Assembly: GCF_042453785.1 (NCBI RefSeq)
Contig: NC_091677.1
Coordinates: 28,459,501-28,523,500, forward strand
DNA from: Malus domestica
Lineage: Eukaryota > Streptophyta > Magnoliopsida > Rosales > Rosaceae
DNA: 64,000 bases
Direction of reading: 5' to 3'
The notes beneath the pieces were generated by a model. The model saw nothing but the letters and a program-made list of their open reading frames with translations. It ran no database searches and was not told the origin of the DNA. Numbering within the stretch: the stretch's first letter is position 1; every line of letters starts with the position of its first letter. The position numbers and the translations under genes were made by a program. Positions 33,928 through 46,177 of this stretch are shown one piece after another.

Positions 33928-34399
33928 TCCCTCTCTCTCTCTCATTCCATGTGAAGACCTCTCTTTCTCTCCTCTTATCTCTCTCGATATATTTTTGAGT
34001 GCTCCAAACATTGCACTTCGGATGTTTTAATAATTAGATCTATATGTAAAAATACAAATTTCAAAAAATTTAACGGTTAAAATATGTCAAAAGAAATGCT
34101 AAGAAAATTATCTCAAAGCAGGGTTCTTTGACTACTTACAATTTAATAAATTCTCATGTCATCATCATAAAACATTGAAAAAAAAACGTAAGGTGCCAAA
34201 GAATTCAGAAAAAATTCACTTTTAAGAGATTTTCTTTAGCATTTCTTAAGAAATTCCAGATGTTCCAGATCATCCAAGTATATTTTTTTCTCTCTCATAC
34301 ATTATATAAAGAGCCCTTTCAGAAACCTTTTTCCTCACTCCTCGTCCTTGTTTTTTTCTCCCTCTCGATTCCTTGTCCTGGAAATTGAAAATTTGAAAA
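33928..34399 (+). other. Promoter and leader of TBL gene B
   Basis: Sequence directly upstream of the TBL start. A TATA-like 'cattatataaagagccc' at about 34298-34314 lies roughly 90 bp before the ATG and is a plausible core promoter. Confidence 0.5.
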
Positions 34400-37300
34400 A
34401 TGGGTTTCCTATTCAGAGCTCTGCTTTTAACTCTGTTTTTAGTTTCCCACCAAACACAAGCACAGGAATTCAATTCCTCTTTCTCCTCCAATAATGCTTC
34501 TTCTGCTTCTGCTACCAGTACTACTAGTACTACCAGCTCAGTCGCCAGAAGGCTCGCAGGAAAATGCAACTGGTTCCGCGGTACATGGGTCTACGATGCT
34601 TCTGCTAAACCATCCTACTATTCCTCCACCTGTCCCTTCTTAGATCCGCAGTTCGACTGCCTAAAGTACGGCCGCCGCGACACCGCTTTCCTCAAATACA
34701 GATGGCAACCCTTCTCCTGCGCCCTTCCCAGGTACCCAATTCGGTAATTCAACGTTAGACGTGTACAACGGGCCGAGCCCGCAGTACTTGAAATGGGAAC
34801 GCGACTAAAGCCGAGCCCAGTTGTCTGTATTTTTTCTTCCATAATCCGGACTACTCAGTAGTACGAGAAATGAAGGGTCATGATTAATTTGAGGAAATAC
34901 TATTTTTTTTGTGCAGGTTCAATGGGTTGTATTTCTTGGAGAAATGGAGGGGGAAGAAGATCATGTTTGTGGGTGACTCAATGAGTTTCAATCATTGGGT
35001 GTCTTTAACATGTATGCTTCATGCCTGGGTGCCAAATTCCAGGACTTCATATGTTAAGACAAATAGTTTATCTTCAGTCACATTCCAGGTAAATTCCAAC
35101 CGCTTAATTTCTTGTTCAACTTTTTAATTTTTGATTGTGTTTAAAATGGCTTTAAATAAAATAAAAATAATTTTGAGTTTTAACGATAATGATAAAATAA
35201 AGGATAAAGTGAATAGTATTAAGATTGATTTTTTAATGTAAAAATATAATTTTTCATTAAAATGAACAGTATCTAGAACTTCTCCTTAAAGTTTTCTTAA
35301 ATAAATATAATAAAATCATTAGATGAAATAGTGCGTGCATGTTTTGTCCCTTTTCACCTTTAGCTTTTAAGAAAAGGTAATCAAAGTATTTTTCCCTTTC
35401 AAACTCTTTTTTTGGAAGAAATTGAGTTTTAGTAAGTTTTTAGCCAGTCACAATCTACATTAGCTGGATTTGCATGACTGGATTTTGACGGTCGCATTTT
35501 AACTGTTTAAATATCGGTGCAGTACATACATTAGTGTACTGTAGAAAAAATCCGTCATTCGTGCTACTTCTAGTAAGTATTAGTACATGATTGACATGAG
35601 GTGGTGAGATTTATTGAGTTGATTGTCTTAGCCAATGTGTTGTGCGTGTGTGGAGTGCAGTGTGTGAAAGCATTGAAAAGGGGAGCGTGATTGGTGCTTA
35701 TTAGGCCTTTTCACTGTGCCGGGGGTTATGCCAGAGCTTGTATTCTTTCTTATGTGGGAAATATAAACAAAAAAGCATTTGCTTGCTATGTCTTTTTGTA
35801 GAAATTTCATATGACAATGACATAAAAAACTGGTTAAGAACTGTTCCTTTAAAAAGCATTTTTATTCAAAAGCACTTTACTTGAAGTGTATCATGAAATA
35901 ATAATTTGATTCAACCCTTATAAACAAAGGATATCTTTAAAAGTTATAATAATCGGATCTAAAAAATTTGAACCTAAGGATTAAATGATCTGGACCATTG
36001 AAATTTGATCCAACTGCTACAAACATGAGAGTTCTAATAATTATAGTAGTTTGATCAAATTTCAACGGTCCAAATAATTTGATCCTTAAGCTCCATTTAT
36101 TTAGATCCGGAGAGGATCTAGGTTCTTTTTTGGCTAACTTTTTATGCCAAACATAATTAAAAGCATTTGCAGTTATTTTAAAAGCACTTCTAAGCAAGCA
36201 TAAAGGTTATATAATTGCCTACGTTGGATTCCCTCTTAATTTATTTTGCACTCCAGGACTATGGAGTACAAATACTGCTGTATCGCACACCATACCTGGT
36301 AGATCTTGTCAACGAGAACGTGGGACGAGTGTTGAAGCTTGACTCAATTACGAATGGCAAAGCGTGGAGAGGCATGGACATGCTGATATTCGACACGTGG
36401 CACTGGTGGACTCACACCGGAAGAACACAGCCGTACGTTCCTAGCTAGTAGTTAATCTCTCTCATGCCATCACATGCACTTGTTTTGCTGTTTTTTTCAT
36501 TAACGTACGAAGAGTACTGCAGATGGGACTACCTGGAAGAAAGGGGTAAATTGTACAAAGATATGAACCGTCTGGTCGCATTTTACAAGGGAATGACAAC
36601 TTGGGGCAGATGGGTCGACCGATATGTCGATCCTTCCAAAACCAAGGTCTTCTTCCAAGGCATTTCTCCTACCCATTACGAGTGAGTAACTCCATCTTCA
36701 AATCTCCTTTTGTTCTAATGCATTTGAACATCAGCTTTTCTTCCCTACGCATGTGGGTTGTATGCATGCATGATCCGGATGAGCTTTTTGGACAACGTGA
36801 GTGATGATATTTAGTTGCAATATCATCATATGCGACGTCCAAGTCGCTTTCTGAGTCATGCGCAATTTATGCTCACGACCCATCTGTGCATAGGACAAAA
36901 CCTATTTTGAAGATATTTGACATTTGTCCAACAGACTCTTAAAAAGGAACGAAAAATAATCAGGTCCTAATTACCTAAAACGAGCCATTCATCGATCATT
37001 ACCTACAAATTGCTTTAGACAAGTGTGCAAAAAGACTCTTCTATTTTTGTTTTTAATGAGTTATTTTGCGCATCTTCAAATTGTAATTATTATGTTTTTT
37101 AAAAGCCAGTTTGTTTTGTGTAAGTAAATTATAAGTGATTAAGTGGCAATTACTAAATTTTATTTGTTTGTGAAATTAATTAGGGGCAAGGAGTGGAATC
37201 AGCCAACAAGATCCTGCGCAAGTGAAACGCAACCATTCTTTGAGAAAAAGTATCCAGCAGGAGTACCTTTGTCTTGGGTTGTAGTCAACAAAGTGCTGGC

Positions 37301-37475
37301 TAGGATTAAGAAGCCAGTCTATCTTCTCGACATCACGCTTCTTTCACAAATCCGCAAAGATGCACACCCATCCAAGTACAGCGGCCACCACGGCGGCACG
37401 GACTGCAGCCACTGGTGCCTTCCCGGTCTGCCGGATACTTGGAATCAGCTCCTCTATGCTGCTCTATTTGCTTGA
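34400..37475 (+). CDS. TBL: Trichome birefringence-like (TBL) polysaccharide O-acetyltransferase, gene B
   Basis: Five exons: 34400-34731, 34917-35088, 36257-36432, 36523-36681 and 37184-37475, all introns GT-AG, 376 residues. Residues 1-21 form a signal peptide or signal anchor ('LLLTLFLVS'), followed by a Ser/Thr-rich stem (22-50). The TBL domain starts at '[11 protein letters not shown]'; '[10 protein letters not shown]' is typical. The GDS motif '[11 protein letters not shown]' has its serine near residue 132 and the DxxH motif 'DCSHWCLPG' starts at 353. '[10 protein letters not shown]' matches the conserved middle block. Likely a Golgi wall-polysaccharide O-acetyltransferase. The short stem and sequence style fit the TBL37-43 part of the family, which I state from memory. 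Intron 1 interrupts the same Arg codon as in gene A. The 1.17-kb second intron holds a short interspersed repeat. Confidence 0.94.
35172..35285 (+). mobile_element. Short interspersed repeat, TTTAACGA family, copy 2
   Basis: In intron 2 of TBL gene B. 'ttttgagttttaacgataa', 'aaagtgaatagtatt' and 'attaaaatgaacagta' follow the order seen in the copies at 30657 and 57341. Confidence 0.65.
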
Positions 37476-37844
37476 AAATATTAACCACCATTAGCAATAT
37501 TGTTGTATTTCATTAGTCATTCGTTCCTGAAAGAAACTCTCATTGTTTCAGGAAAAAGTAGGGTTTTTTTTTCTTTCCTTGTTTTCTTTCTGCATTTTAC
37601 TTGTGCATGCATTTGAGCAATAAGAGGGTTCGGTCGTGATTCAACTGTATATTTACATCGTTTGGAATACAGTTTAATTGATCCCTCAAATTAGAAAAAC
37701 AAATTTGGTGGTTCAGCATTTTGCATCATCTGTTTGGTGATTCTTTTTGGGCCTCATGACATGTAACCGGTTCTTAGTTACTAGTGTTTATTAATTAAGA
37801 CCTTATTGTTAGTTTTCAGATTTTGATCGAAGTCCTTAGTATTA
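37476..37844. other. 3' flank of TBL gene B
   Basis: Presumed 3' UTR and downstream spacer; nothing else recognised. Confidence 0.4.
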
Positions 37845-38435
37845 ATGTAAGACTTTTTAGCTAAAATAGTTTCTGAGATTTGCATAACTCATCACTTTGG
37901 TTCTTGATATTTGAAATCGATAGAATTAGTTGGATGTGTGGGCACACGAGAAATGATAAAATTAGGAATGAGGATATCTGAGATAAAATAGGAGTAGCCG
38001 AAATTGAAGGAAAGATGAGAGAAAATCGGTTACGGTGATTTGGATATGTGCAACGAATGCCTATTGACGCTCCAGTTAGAAGATGCGACTACGGGACAGA
38101 GGTCTAGGGCTGAAGGAGTAGAGGAAGACCTAGGAAGATTTTGGAAGAGACTATAAGAAAAGACCTAGAGTACTTGGATCTAACGGAGGACATGACACAG
38201 AACCGAGCGCAATGACGTCTTAGGATTCATATAGCCGATCTCATTTAGTGGGAAAAAGGCTTTGTTGTTGTTGTTGGTTATTAAATTAAGTGTATTTTTG
38301 TCATTTGAATCCTTATTTAACATAATGTTTCACGAAATGACCAAAATGATTGATGGTAGAGAATCTCAGGGACCACTTCTAATGATTTTAAATCTCAGGG
38401 ACAATTTTAGCTAAAAAGTCTTGATGTAATAATGA
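37845..38435. mobile_element. Inverted-repeat element interrupted by a LINE fragment
   Basis: The left part 'agactttttagctaaaat' and the right part 'attttagctaaaaagtct' are inverted copies, with flanking 'gagattt' and 'aaatctc' blocks. Between them, at 37940-38280, sits a LINE tail. The right half resembles 285-415. The outer element is therefore older than the LINE insertion. Confidence 0.65.
37940..38280 (+). mobile_element. RTE-type LINE 3' fragment
   Basis: Collinear with the end of the LINE at 20310-21061: 'gacgctccagttagaagatg', 'agtacttggatctaacggag', 'gattcatatagccgat' and a final TTG repeat after 'aaggctttg'. The upstream part, absent from the other copy, reads like the C-terminal region before the tail. 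5'-truncated and frame-broken. Confidence 0.8.
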
Positions 38436-39229
38436 ATTTATATGTCAGTTACATAATTTAAAAAAAAAAATAGTAATTGATTTAGAGTTTTAATACTCAC
38501 ACCTTCATTAAAGTCCTAATTAATTTTCAATTCAAAACATTTCTAAAATAAAAAATAAATAAAATTAGACTAAGTTTGTACCTATTAGGTTTTTATAAAA
38601 AGATTTCCAAGTTTTTTAAATATACCCTTTCAGATAATTTTTTCAATTTTTTAAATCTACCCATTCGTAAATATATTTGTTATCGTAAAATGTACCATTT
38701 TATTCTTTATATAAAACCATTTAATTTTTTTGTAATCCATTTTTTAAACTTACATTCTTTTTCGTTGATTTGAGAATGTGTCGATGTCAAGTTTAATCGA
38801 AAAAATTTACTAATGTTATTAACCTAATATCTAATTTTTGTGGTTTTGAAGAATGTACCGTATTTTGGTACAATAATTTTTTTGTTAATTTTGATAAATG
38901 GATCCATGTTTATGTGTATACACAATAGATTGGAGAGTATAAATTATGTTTTCACATTTTTAATCTCACAAATTATGGGGTTTATTTAAAATCTCATTAA
39001 ATAAACAATTAGAATTTCATTTTTAATTTAAAAAATACAGTAATCTACATAAAAATACATTATTACACTAATGTCAAAAACTTTCATAAAAACTAAAAAC
39101 CATTAAAATTTTATTGAAAAAACATTTATAATTAGTAACGGCATCCAAAGTCATCCTAGTAAAAATGGCACTTGAATAGTCTCAAATGCCTTGAAAACAT
39201 AAGTTTGATTACATTATATTGTGGTTAAT
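38436..39229. other. AT-rich intergenic DNA
   Basis: Very AT-rich, no gene, no clear repeat boundary. Confidence 0.4.
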
Positions 39230-40255
39230 GTTGGAACTTGGTGATCGGTAAACTAGTGCTCTGAATAGAGATCTATAAACTGGTGGACCACAATGAATAG
39301 TTCATAAGTAACATTGTTTGGATCAAAACTTAAACTTTGGGCTCGGGGGAAGTTGGCCCAAAGAGCAGCCTAAAAGGAAGAAGCCCAGTCAAGGCCAGCC
39401 GAAGTCCAGAAGACAGGAGAAGCCCGTTTCTGACTAGGTGCAGGCCATGCAGACTACTTGCTCACCTACCCAATGGCCAAGTGGTATAGACCAGCCAGCT
39501 AATCAGCCCAAAAAGTACTTTTTAATGGCAGTACAAGTAAATAGCTGATGAGTCACTATCCTTCAAACTACATTCGAGCAAGATTATTGCTACAGGAGGC
39601 CAAACCAAGTTGTCTATAAAAGGAGAAGGAGAAGTCAGAATCAAGGACACTCAAACAAACAAACAAAAGCACAAACTCTGCTCAAAAGGCATATTTGCTT
39701 TCAAAACGAAGCTGTAGTCAGCCCAAGCCTTCATCCCTTTCGGGATAAACCCTTTGTAATAGCTCTGCTACCCTACTCAAAGCCTGTTGTAGTATCGATT
39801 TTCTTTCTGCAAACTCATTTCCCAACCCCTTTTCTAAAGCCTTCAAACCTTCTGTTAACCCACAAAGATAGGAAGTTGCAAGACGATTAGCCTTGCCCGA
39901 CCTGTTTTGTTTTTGTCTTTTTCATTCATTAGCATAGCAATATGTTGTATACTTCAAGTTGTACCCAAGTTATTTCTAGTAATATGGATTTTAAAAGACC
40001 CTCTCAGCGCTTGAATCCGATTTGAATATGTCTTCACAGTTCAAATCAGATCTAAGTTCTAAGCCTTCGGGCATATAAGATTTGATCACCTTAAAAAGTC
40101 CTTGGCCTCAAGGCATAAAAAAGAACCTAATGTGGACTTAACCCATCCACTACAAGCTTTGATAACGAGAAGTCCGAAGTTACTTGGGGCGCAAGTAATC
40201 GACCTGCCACTTGGTTTTATTTCTGTTATATTATGATGACCGTATAACGTTCGAG
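39230..40255 (+). mobile_element. Probable degraded LTR or LTR-element fragment
   Basis: Less AT-rich than its surroundings. It starts TGTTGGAACTTGG at 39230 and has a TATA-like 'ctataaaaggagaagg' at about 39615 followed by a leader-like stretch, as in an LTR with promoter. No second LTR, primer site or coding domain was found, so the assignment is tentative. Confidence 0.4.
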
Positions 40256-40266
40256 TACGAGATGAA

Positions 40267-40830
40267 TTCTGATGGGAAGCCTCAAGGCCTATTCAAGGCC
40301 CTACAAAGGCACCTATTTGGATTCATCCTATTTCTCGGGCAAGAACATTGAGTATAGAAGGGGTTCTGATGGGAAGCCTCAATGCCTATTCAAGGCCCCA
40401 CAAAGGCACCTATTTGGATTCATCCTATTTCTCGGGCAAGAACATTGAGTATAGGAGGGGTTCTGATGGGAAGCCTCAAGGCCTATTCAAGGCCCCACAA
40501 AGGCACCTATTTGGATCCATTCTGCTATTTGAGTTCAGGTAATCAGAAGTATAATGGTTATAAGAACCATATAACTCACAAAAGGAACCTTATGTGTTTG
40601 AGTACTAAGTTAGTTATTTATGGGAAGCCTCAAGGCCTACATCTAAGGCCCCACAAAGGCACCTGTCAATAACTAACATGGTCTCTCGAATATATATGAT
40701 TAAAACTCAAAACATCCGTTCTACATCTACCATGCTGAAGATGGTAGTGGCACGCCTGAGCAATTCCAAGTTAATCTTGATCGTGAGCCTCAAGGCCTAC
40801 ATTCAAGGCCCCATAAAGCCACATTTCAAA
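40267..40830 (+). repeat. 97-bp tandem array with AAGGCC core
   Basis: Three full units start with TTCTGATGGGAAGCCTCA at 40267, 40364 and 40461, exactly 97 bp apart and nearly identical. Two diverged partial units follow near 40620 and 40785. Each unit has the self-complementary core 'aaggcctattcaaggcc'. Probably internal to the degraded element upstream. Confidence 0.85.
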
Positions 40831-42020
40831 GTTAACTCTGTCATTCTCTTTCAGCCTTGCCCGACAAGCCCGCCAATAAAGCAGGAGCCCGACAGAAAGC
40901 ATCAACCGGCGCCAATCTCTCGGGGAGCTGTGTGCTCGTCGGCCAGGAAGCATTCCCCACGAAAATTCCCGTCACGAACAAACATAAATCTAATTGTTTG
41001 GGAAGAGTGAAATTGGAATATTAGTATCTATCATCCTAAAAAGTATGACGAAAACAAGGGAATAAAAAACCCAGATAAATGAAACCAGAACTTCATCAAA
41101 TTTACCAATCAAAAGAAACTTAATCTCTTTCAATTGATTTACTCAGTCTTTGTTGGTTTGCAAGGTTATGCACTTAATTCAATTCCTCCAACAATATCAT
41201 GGTAATGGTTGGACTCGTAAACAATTCCATATACTTCACTGAAAAACTAATCCAAGGTTAACGAAAATTAAGACAAGAACTCATCTAAAAGTATGAAACA
41301 AAATTTTCTTATTGGAACAAACAGATTGTCATGATTGTATAGTTATGCTCTTCACCACAAAATGTCGCAAGTTCTCAACTGAAACAAATAGGTTTTCCTG
41401 TTTGTTGGCTTCCGTTCTTGGTCTGAGGTTACTGAAAATTAAGAGAATATCACATCTACAAGGTAAATTGACATTAGGCTTGTGGTTTTTAATTGCATGT
41501 CTCGTTTGTGTCTCTTTACTAATTTCTTGACGTTTGTTTCTTCACTTATTCCAAGTTAATTATTGGTTTATTTTATGTTTTAATTTTTAATTAATTTTAT
41601 GAACTTACTTTGGAATAAGTGGAGGGATAAGTGTCAAGAAAAGAGACACAAATAAGACATGTAATTAGGGAGAGATTTTTCAGTATGACCGGTACATGGA
41701 GTGGTAAACCATATGTCACTAATATATACTATATATTTAATAGTGTATTGGAAAAATGAAAGCAAGCATTCATTTGAAATATCATCTCTAAATGCATGCA
41801 TTTGGTACATAGATAGCTAACTGAACTGATAAGGATAAGGGACGGATTGAAGTGCCCGATCCTTATTCAACACATACTGAAGAATTTGACATGCGTGGCA
41901 GCCCAAGGCTCTCCCTCGTGTCAGTAGACATAGAGACAATGTTGGGTTGGATAACGCAAACCTGAAACAGTTCGACGTGTGAGCTGCTGGGTAGCATGGC
42001 AATCTGACTCTCAAGAACAA
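40831..42020. other. Intergenic DNA upstream of the LEA gene
   Basis: No gene is supported. 40860-40990 is GC-richer and may belong to the degraded element; the rest is AT-rich. Confidence 0.4.
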
Positions 42021-42079
42021 ACGTGTCAAGAAGCCACCACGTGGCACTTTCCCACCCAAGAGATGTCGCCCTCCATGCA
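42021..42079 (+). promoter_or_regulatory. ABRE/G-box and RY motifs upstream of the LEA gene
   Basis: ACGTGTC (42021-42027) and CCACGTGGC (42037-42045) are ABA-responsive element or G-box sequences, and CATGCA (42074-42079) is the RY core. They lie 255-315 bp before the start codon. ABRE plus RY pairs are typical of seed-maturation promoters acted on by ABI5- and ABI3-type factors, which fits the encoded protein. The role is inferred from motifs. Confidence 0.6.
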
Positions 42080-42334
42080 GGGACGACGTCGTTACCCACC
42101 TCCTCAGCACCGCCATGGCTTCCTGTTTTTAACCCCAATCCGGCCCAACATCACTCTCCACTTCTGAAACGCCAATCAAATCTTTCTAGCGAAAAAAAAA
42201 AGAACCCGAAACCCAAAATCTCTGTATTGAATATAACCTGATCGATCGTGTTATTGCATCGAATACATATTGTGTGTATACATATCAAACAGCTAGCGCT
42301 TTGGTTTGAATCAAGAAAGAAGGAAAGGAAGGAA

Positions 42335-44936
42335 ATGGCTTCCGAGCAGCAGCAAAGAAGGGAAAACACAAAGCCGGAGAGGGAGGTGCACATAGAGAAA
42401 GAAAAGGTGCCCAAAATGACTACTCACTTTGAGGCTATGACGGTGCATGTTACTGATACGAGTGCTGGCAGAAAAGACACTCCTCTCGACAGCGGCAGCA
42501 AGCAGTCATCGAAGGACGAAGGCGATAAAGCAGCCTCGATGAGGAGTGGGAATACGGTGGGCGATGTGGGAATGGAGAAAGCAAGAGAGACTCATGAGAT
42601 CGGGTCTCATAAGCTCGAGTCTCTTAAAGATACTCTGGCGTCGGCGAGGGAGGACAGACAGAGAGAATCGCAGGCAGACAAGGCGAGGGCAGAAAACATG
42701 GTGGCAGATAAAGAAGCTGAGTCTAAGAAAGAGAGCCGCCAACAAGGTGGACCTGGAATTCCTCAGTCTGAACAGAGCCATGAAGCTAAAAGTCAAGCCG
42801 GAGGTCAAGCTCATGGTCAACGTCAAGGTAGTGGCCCTCAGTTTGAACAGGGCCATGAAACTAAAAGCCATGGCGGAGTTCAAGGTGTAGCTCATTCATT
42901 TGAACAGCGCCATGAAGGTAAAGGTCAAGGTGGAGGTCAAGGTGGAACTCGTCAATCTGTTGGGAAGGTTGAAGAGCGCCATGAAGCTCAAGGTCGCCAA
43001 ACTACTGGGAAGGTTGAAGGGCTTCAAGGAGGTCAAGGACAAGCCCATGGTGGACGGCAAGGCCAATCTTTTGGGAAGGTTCAAGAGCGTCAAGGAGCCC
43101 ATGGTGGAGGTCAACAACAACGAGAAGGCAGTGGTGGTGATCGCGGTCATCAGACGGTTGGAAAGTTTGAAGTGAGTGGTGAAGAAGAGCAGGGTCGGAC
43201 TGATAAAGGCCGAGAAAGTAGTGAAGCTGATAAAGAACGTAGACGCACACAAATACACGAGGGTGTGGAGAAAATGACTCTTACCGGGGAAGACAAGAAG
43301 CTGCAGCTGGGCCAAGAGGACGAGCAGCAAGGTTCTAAAGGAAGACGAGGCTCCGAGTCTGAGATGAAAAGCACACACGAGAGAAGCACTACTGAAGAGG
43401 AGACTAAGATAATCAAAGACGAAGAGGGTCGACGTCAAGGAACCAAACAACAACAACCATCTTTGGAAGAAATCTCACAGCTGAGAGGAACAGCTCAGCA
43501 AAATTCTATGGAGGCGATGAGGGCTGCAGAGGAGCGTTACGCCAAGGCTAAAGAGTCGGCCAGGCAAGGGCTTGGCAGCGCAACCGAGTATGCCTCGGAG
43601 ACAGCTGGACAAGCCAAAGACACTCTCCTCCAAGGAACACAAACTGCCAAAGAGACTCTCACTAGTGCAGGTAAGACCGCCATCGAAAAAACAGCTCCAC
43701 TAGCGGAGAGAGCCAAAGACGTTGCTGTCTCCGCCGGTCAGACCACTCTGCATTACGTGGAAGAAGGGGCTGTGAAGGCCAAGGACAAGACTTTGGAGGG
43801 CGGGAAGACTTCGGCGGCGTATGCAGGTGATGTGGCGGTGGACTTGAAGGACAAGGGGACTGTAGCCGGTTGGACGGCAGCGCATTACACCACAGAGGCT
43901 GCAGTGGAGGGGACTAAAAAGGCAGCGAAGGTTGTGATAGGGGCAGCTGAATATGCTGGGCATAAAGCAGTGGATATTGTTTCGAAGCCTTTGAGTGTGG
44001 TTAAAGATGCCGCTGCGGTGGCTGGGGAGAAGGCTGAGGAGTATACCGCGAGGAAGAAGGAGGAGGCGCAGAGAGTACTGGAGGCCAAGAGATCAGCTGA
44101 AGAGCAAAATAAGCAGCAGGTATATATTTGTCAAGAGTGCTATTTAATTACATACCGCTCACAGATTTGCTAAATTGATTCAAGTGTTAAAAAAAATTAT
44201 TAATTAAATTACGAACAATTATTACTGGCCTTCATTACCAATCAAGCGAGAGATGAGTTGTTTGAATGTTTTATTTTACTTGAAACAGTCTCATCAAGGA
44301 GGAGAAAGAGAAGGATCCGAATGGGAGCAAGGCACGACATGGAACAAGCAAGCTCATGAGAATGTTAGCGTTGGGATTCGAGGAGAGGGTGACCGATCAT
44401 CCGAAAAAACTCAGGTACGGTTCCTCTTCCAATTACATGAACATGACTGTATATACATCTAATATATATTATCGATGCGATGAATCAAATAATTAAAATT
44501 TGAGCTAGAAATATTAGTTTATTAAGCTGGCATTTGAGAGGAGAGTTTAATGGGTTGATTGTACTTGAATGATAATCAGGGTTATCAAGGTGGACAGGAA
44601 TCCCAGAATCGATCTCAGGGCCTCATGCGAGGGGCAGACATGAGTCGGGATCAGTGCAGGGATGAGAGTTGGATGAAATCGCGGAGCGGTGGCGCTGGGG
44701 CAGGAAGCAACGAGGAGTACATGATGAGCATGGACAGCTCTCAAGTGGGAGAGGCTGGTGAGGGAGTGCTGGGAGCAGTCACGGAGACTTTACTGGAGAT
44801 TGGTCAGACAACAAAAGACATGCTGATCGGCGGGCAGCACGGAATGGAGGAGGAGGAACTGAGTGGTGGCCAAGAACAGCAGTGGAAGTCGTCGACGGAT
44901 GGACGGAGCAAGCAAGGGATGACCAAGAGGAATTGA
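42335..44936 (+). CDS. Seed LEA / SBP65-like protein
   Basis: Three exons: 42335-44119, 44289-44414 and 44580-44936, all introns phase 0 and GT-AG, 755 residues. The N terminus 'MASEQQQRRENTKPEREVHI' and 'KVPKMTTHFEAMTV' match seed biotin-containing protein SBP65 and its LEA relatives. Residues about 140-290 are Gly/Gln/His-rich with degenerate repeats of 'GKVEERHEAQGRQ' type, including four GK(V/F)(E/Q) sites; in SBP65 a lysine carries biotin, but I cannot say which one would here. Residues about 390-590 are Ala/Lys/Glu/Thr-rich with 11-residue LEA_4-like repeats ('AKDTLLQGTQTAKETLTSAG'). The protein is hydrophilic and probably disordered, protecting seeds in desiccation and storing biotin. 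Open frame continues upstream of 42335, but without an ATG of matching context. Confidence 0.88.
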
Positions 44937-45779
44937 GGATAGCAAAGCAAGCAAGGGGTGACCGAGTATGAAACTATATTCTGCACGACTACTTCTACTC
45001 TCAGTTTTGGGTTCCACTTTTCGGTGTAGATATTTTGCGAGTGCATAAAAGGGAGATATAATATAGATATATATGTACGAGTTATATTTCGTGTTAATAA
45101 TTTGGGTTTGGTTGATGTTTTTGGTGAATAATTTTGAGTGTTTATGTATTAAAAACCACCTTCCTTGGAATCGTGACGATTTGTTGTTGTTGTTTTTGTA
45201 TTTGTATTTTTATTATTATTATTTTTATATATTTTTATATATTTTTAAATTTCTTTATTGAAATAGGGCAAAAGCCCACACAGAGAAATACGTAAGAGGG
45301 TAGGGCCCAAATGAACGAGCAAAGTGTGTCCAACAAATACAAGCGAAGGCTGTGAAACAACCATTGAAGTAATTATCCGTAGCATCGCCCTTGCAGCCGA
45401 CACACCAAATGAGAAAGCATAAGGGAAGCCACGGTTTAAGATGCATTTTATAGACGAATATCAGAAGACATGAAAGTGAGTTGCATCGCGACTTTCTCGA
45501 GTGTTTCAAGAATATTTCAACCATTTTTCTATAAAAATACAAAAGAAGTATCGAATCTTATAAACCGTTATCCTTTATACAAAGGAATCTTATAAACCGT
45601 TATCCTTTATACAAAGGGAATTGTTATTGGCACTCAAAATTTCTTATCCTACACTTCAAATTTTCTATATTTAGAAAGAAAAATACACTTGTGAGGAGTG
45701 TAGAATGAGATTTTTGGAGTGCTAATAGTACTGCCCTATACAAAACATATAAATAAAATACTCGGACTACATGTACTCT
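44937..45779. other. Intergenic DNA downstream of the LEA gene
   Basis: 3' flank, then AT-rich DNA with a (TTATTA/TTTATA)n stretch near 45200-45250 and a 34-bp direct repeat (about 45553-45618, 'cgaatcttataaaccgttat'). Confidence 0.5.
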
Positions 45780-46099
45780 TGGTACCGTTTGGTACCTGGG
45801 ACATGATGGAACGGAGTGGAACGAGACGTTCCGTCCCACGTTTGGTGCCCTTAAAACGGGTGGAACTCGCTGTTCCACGGGACAAGTTTTGGGTGAATCT
45901 TCGTTCCACCTCATCCCCCTGGAACGACTCGTTCCACATCTGTGGAACACAAAATTATAACCTATTCGTCTCCTTCTTCTTCCTCCTTGTTTCTATCCGA
46001 GGGCATCTTTGCTCCCTCTCTGTTCCGTCCCGTCCTGTCCCATCCTATCCCGTCCCATTCCGTTTCGTCCATTCCCGTCTGCATACCAAACAATACCTT
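45780..46099. mobile_element. MITE with GTTTGGTA inverted ends
   Basis: The left end GGTACCGTTTGGTAC is mirrored by 'gcataccaaacaatacc' on the right. The body is rich in GGAACG/CGTTCC and later CCCGTCC runs. About 320 bp, non-coding. End sequence and length fit a hAT-type MITE. No target duplication was found. Confidence 0.6.
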
Positions 46100-46177
46100 A
46101 AGGAACGTGTTATGATATAGAGTGAGGAACGTGTTACAACACTGATATATCAACCTAACCTAATTTCAATACGTTCT

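Noticed and set aside
42896-43456. 186-residue ORF antisense to the LEA gene
   Set aside because: The shadow of a repetitive Gly/Gln/Lys coding region; hydrophobic residues are mirror codons of the sense frame.
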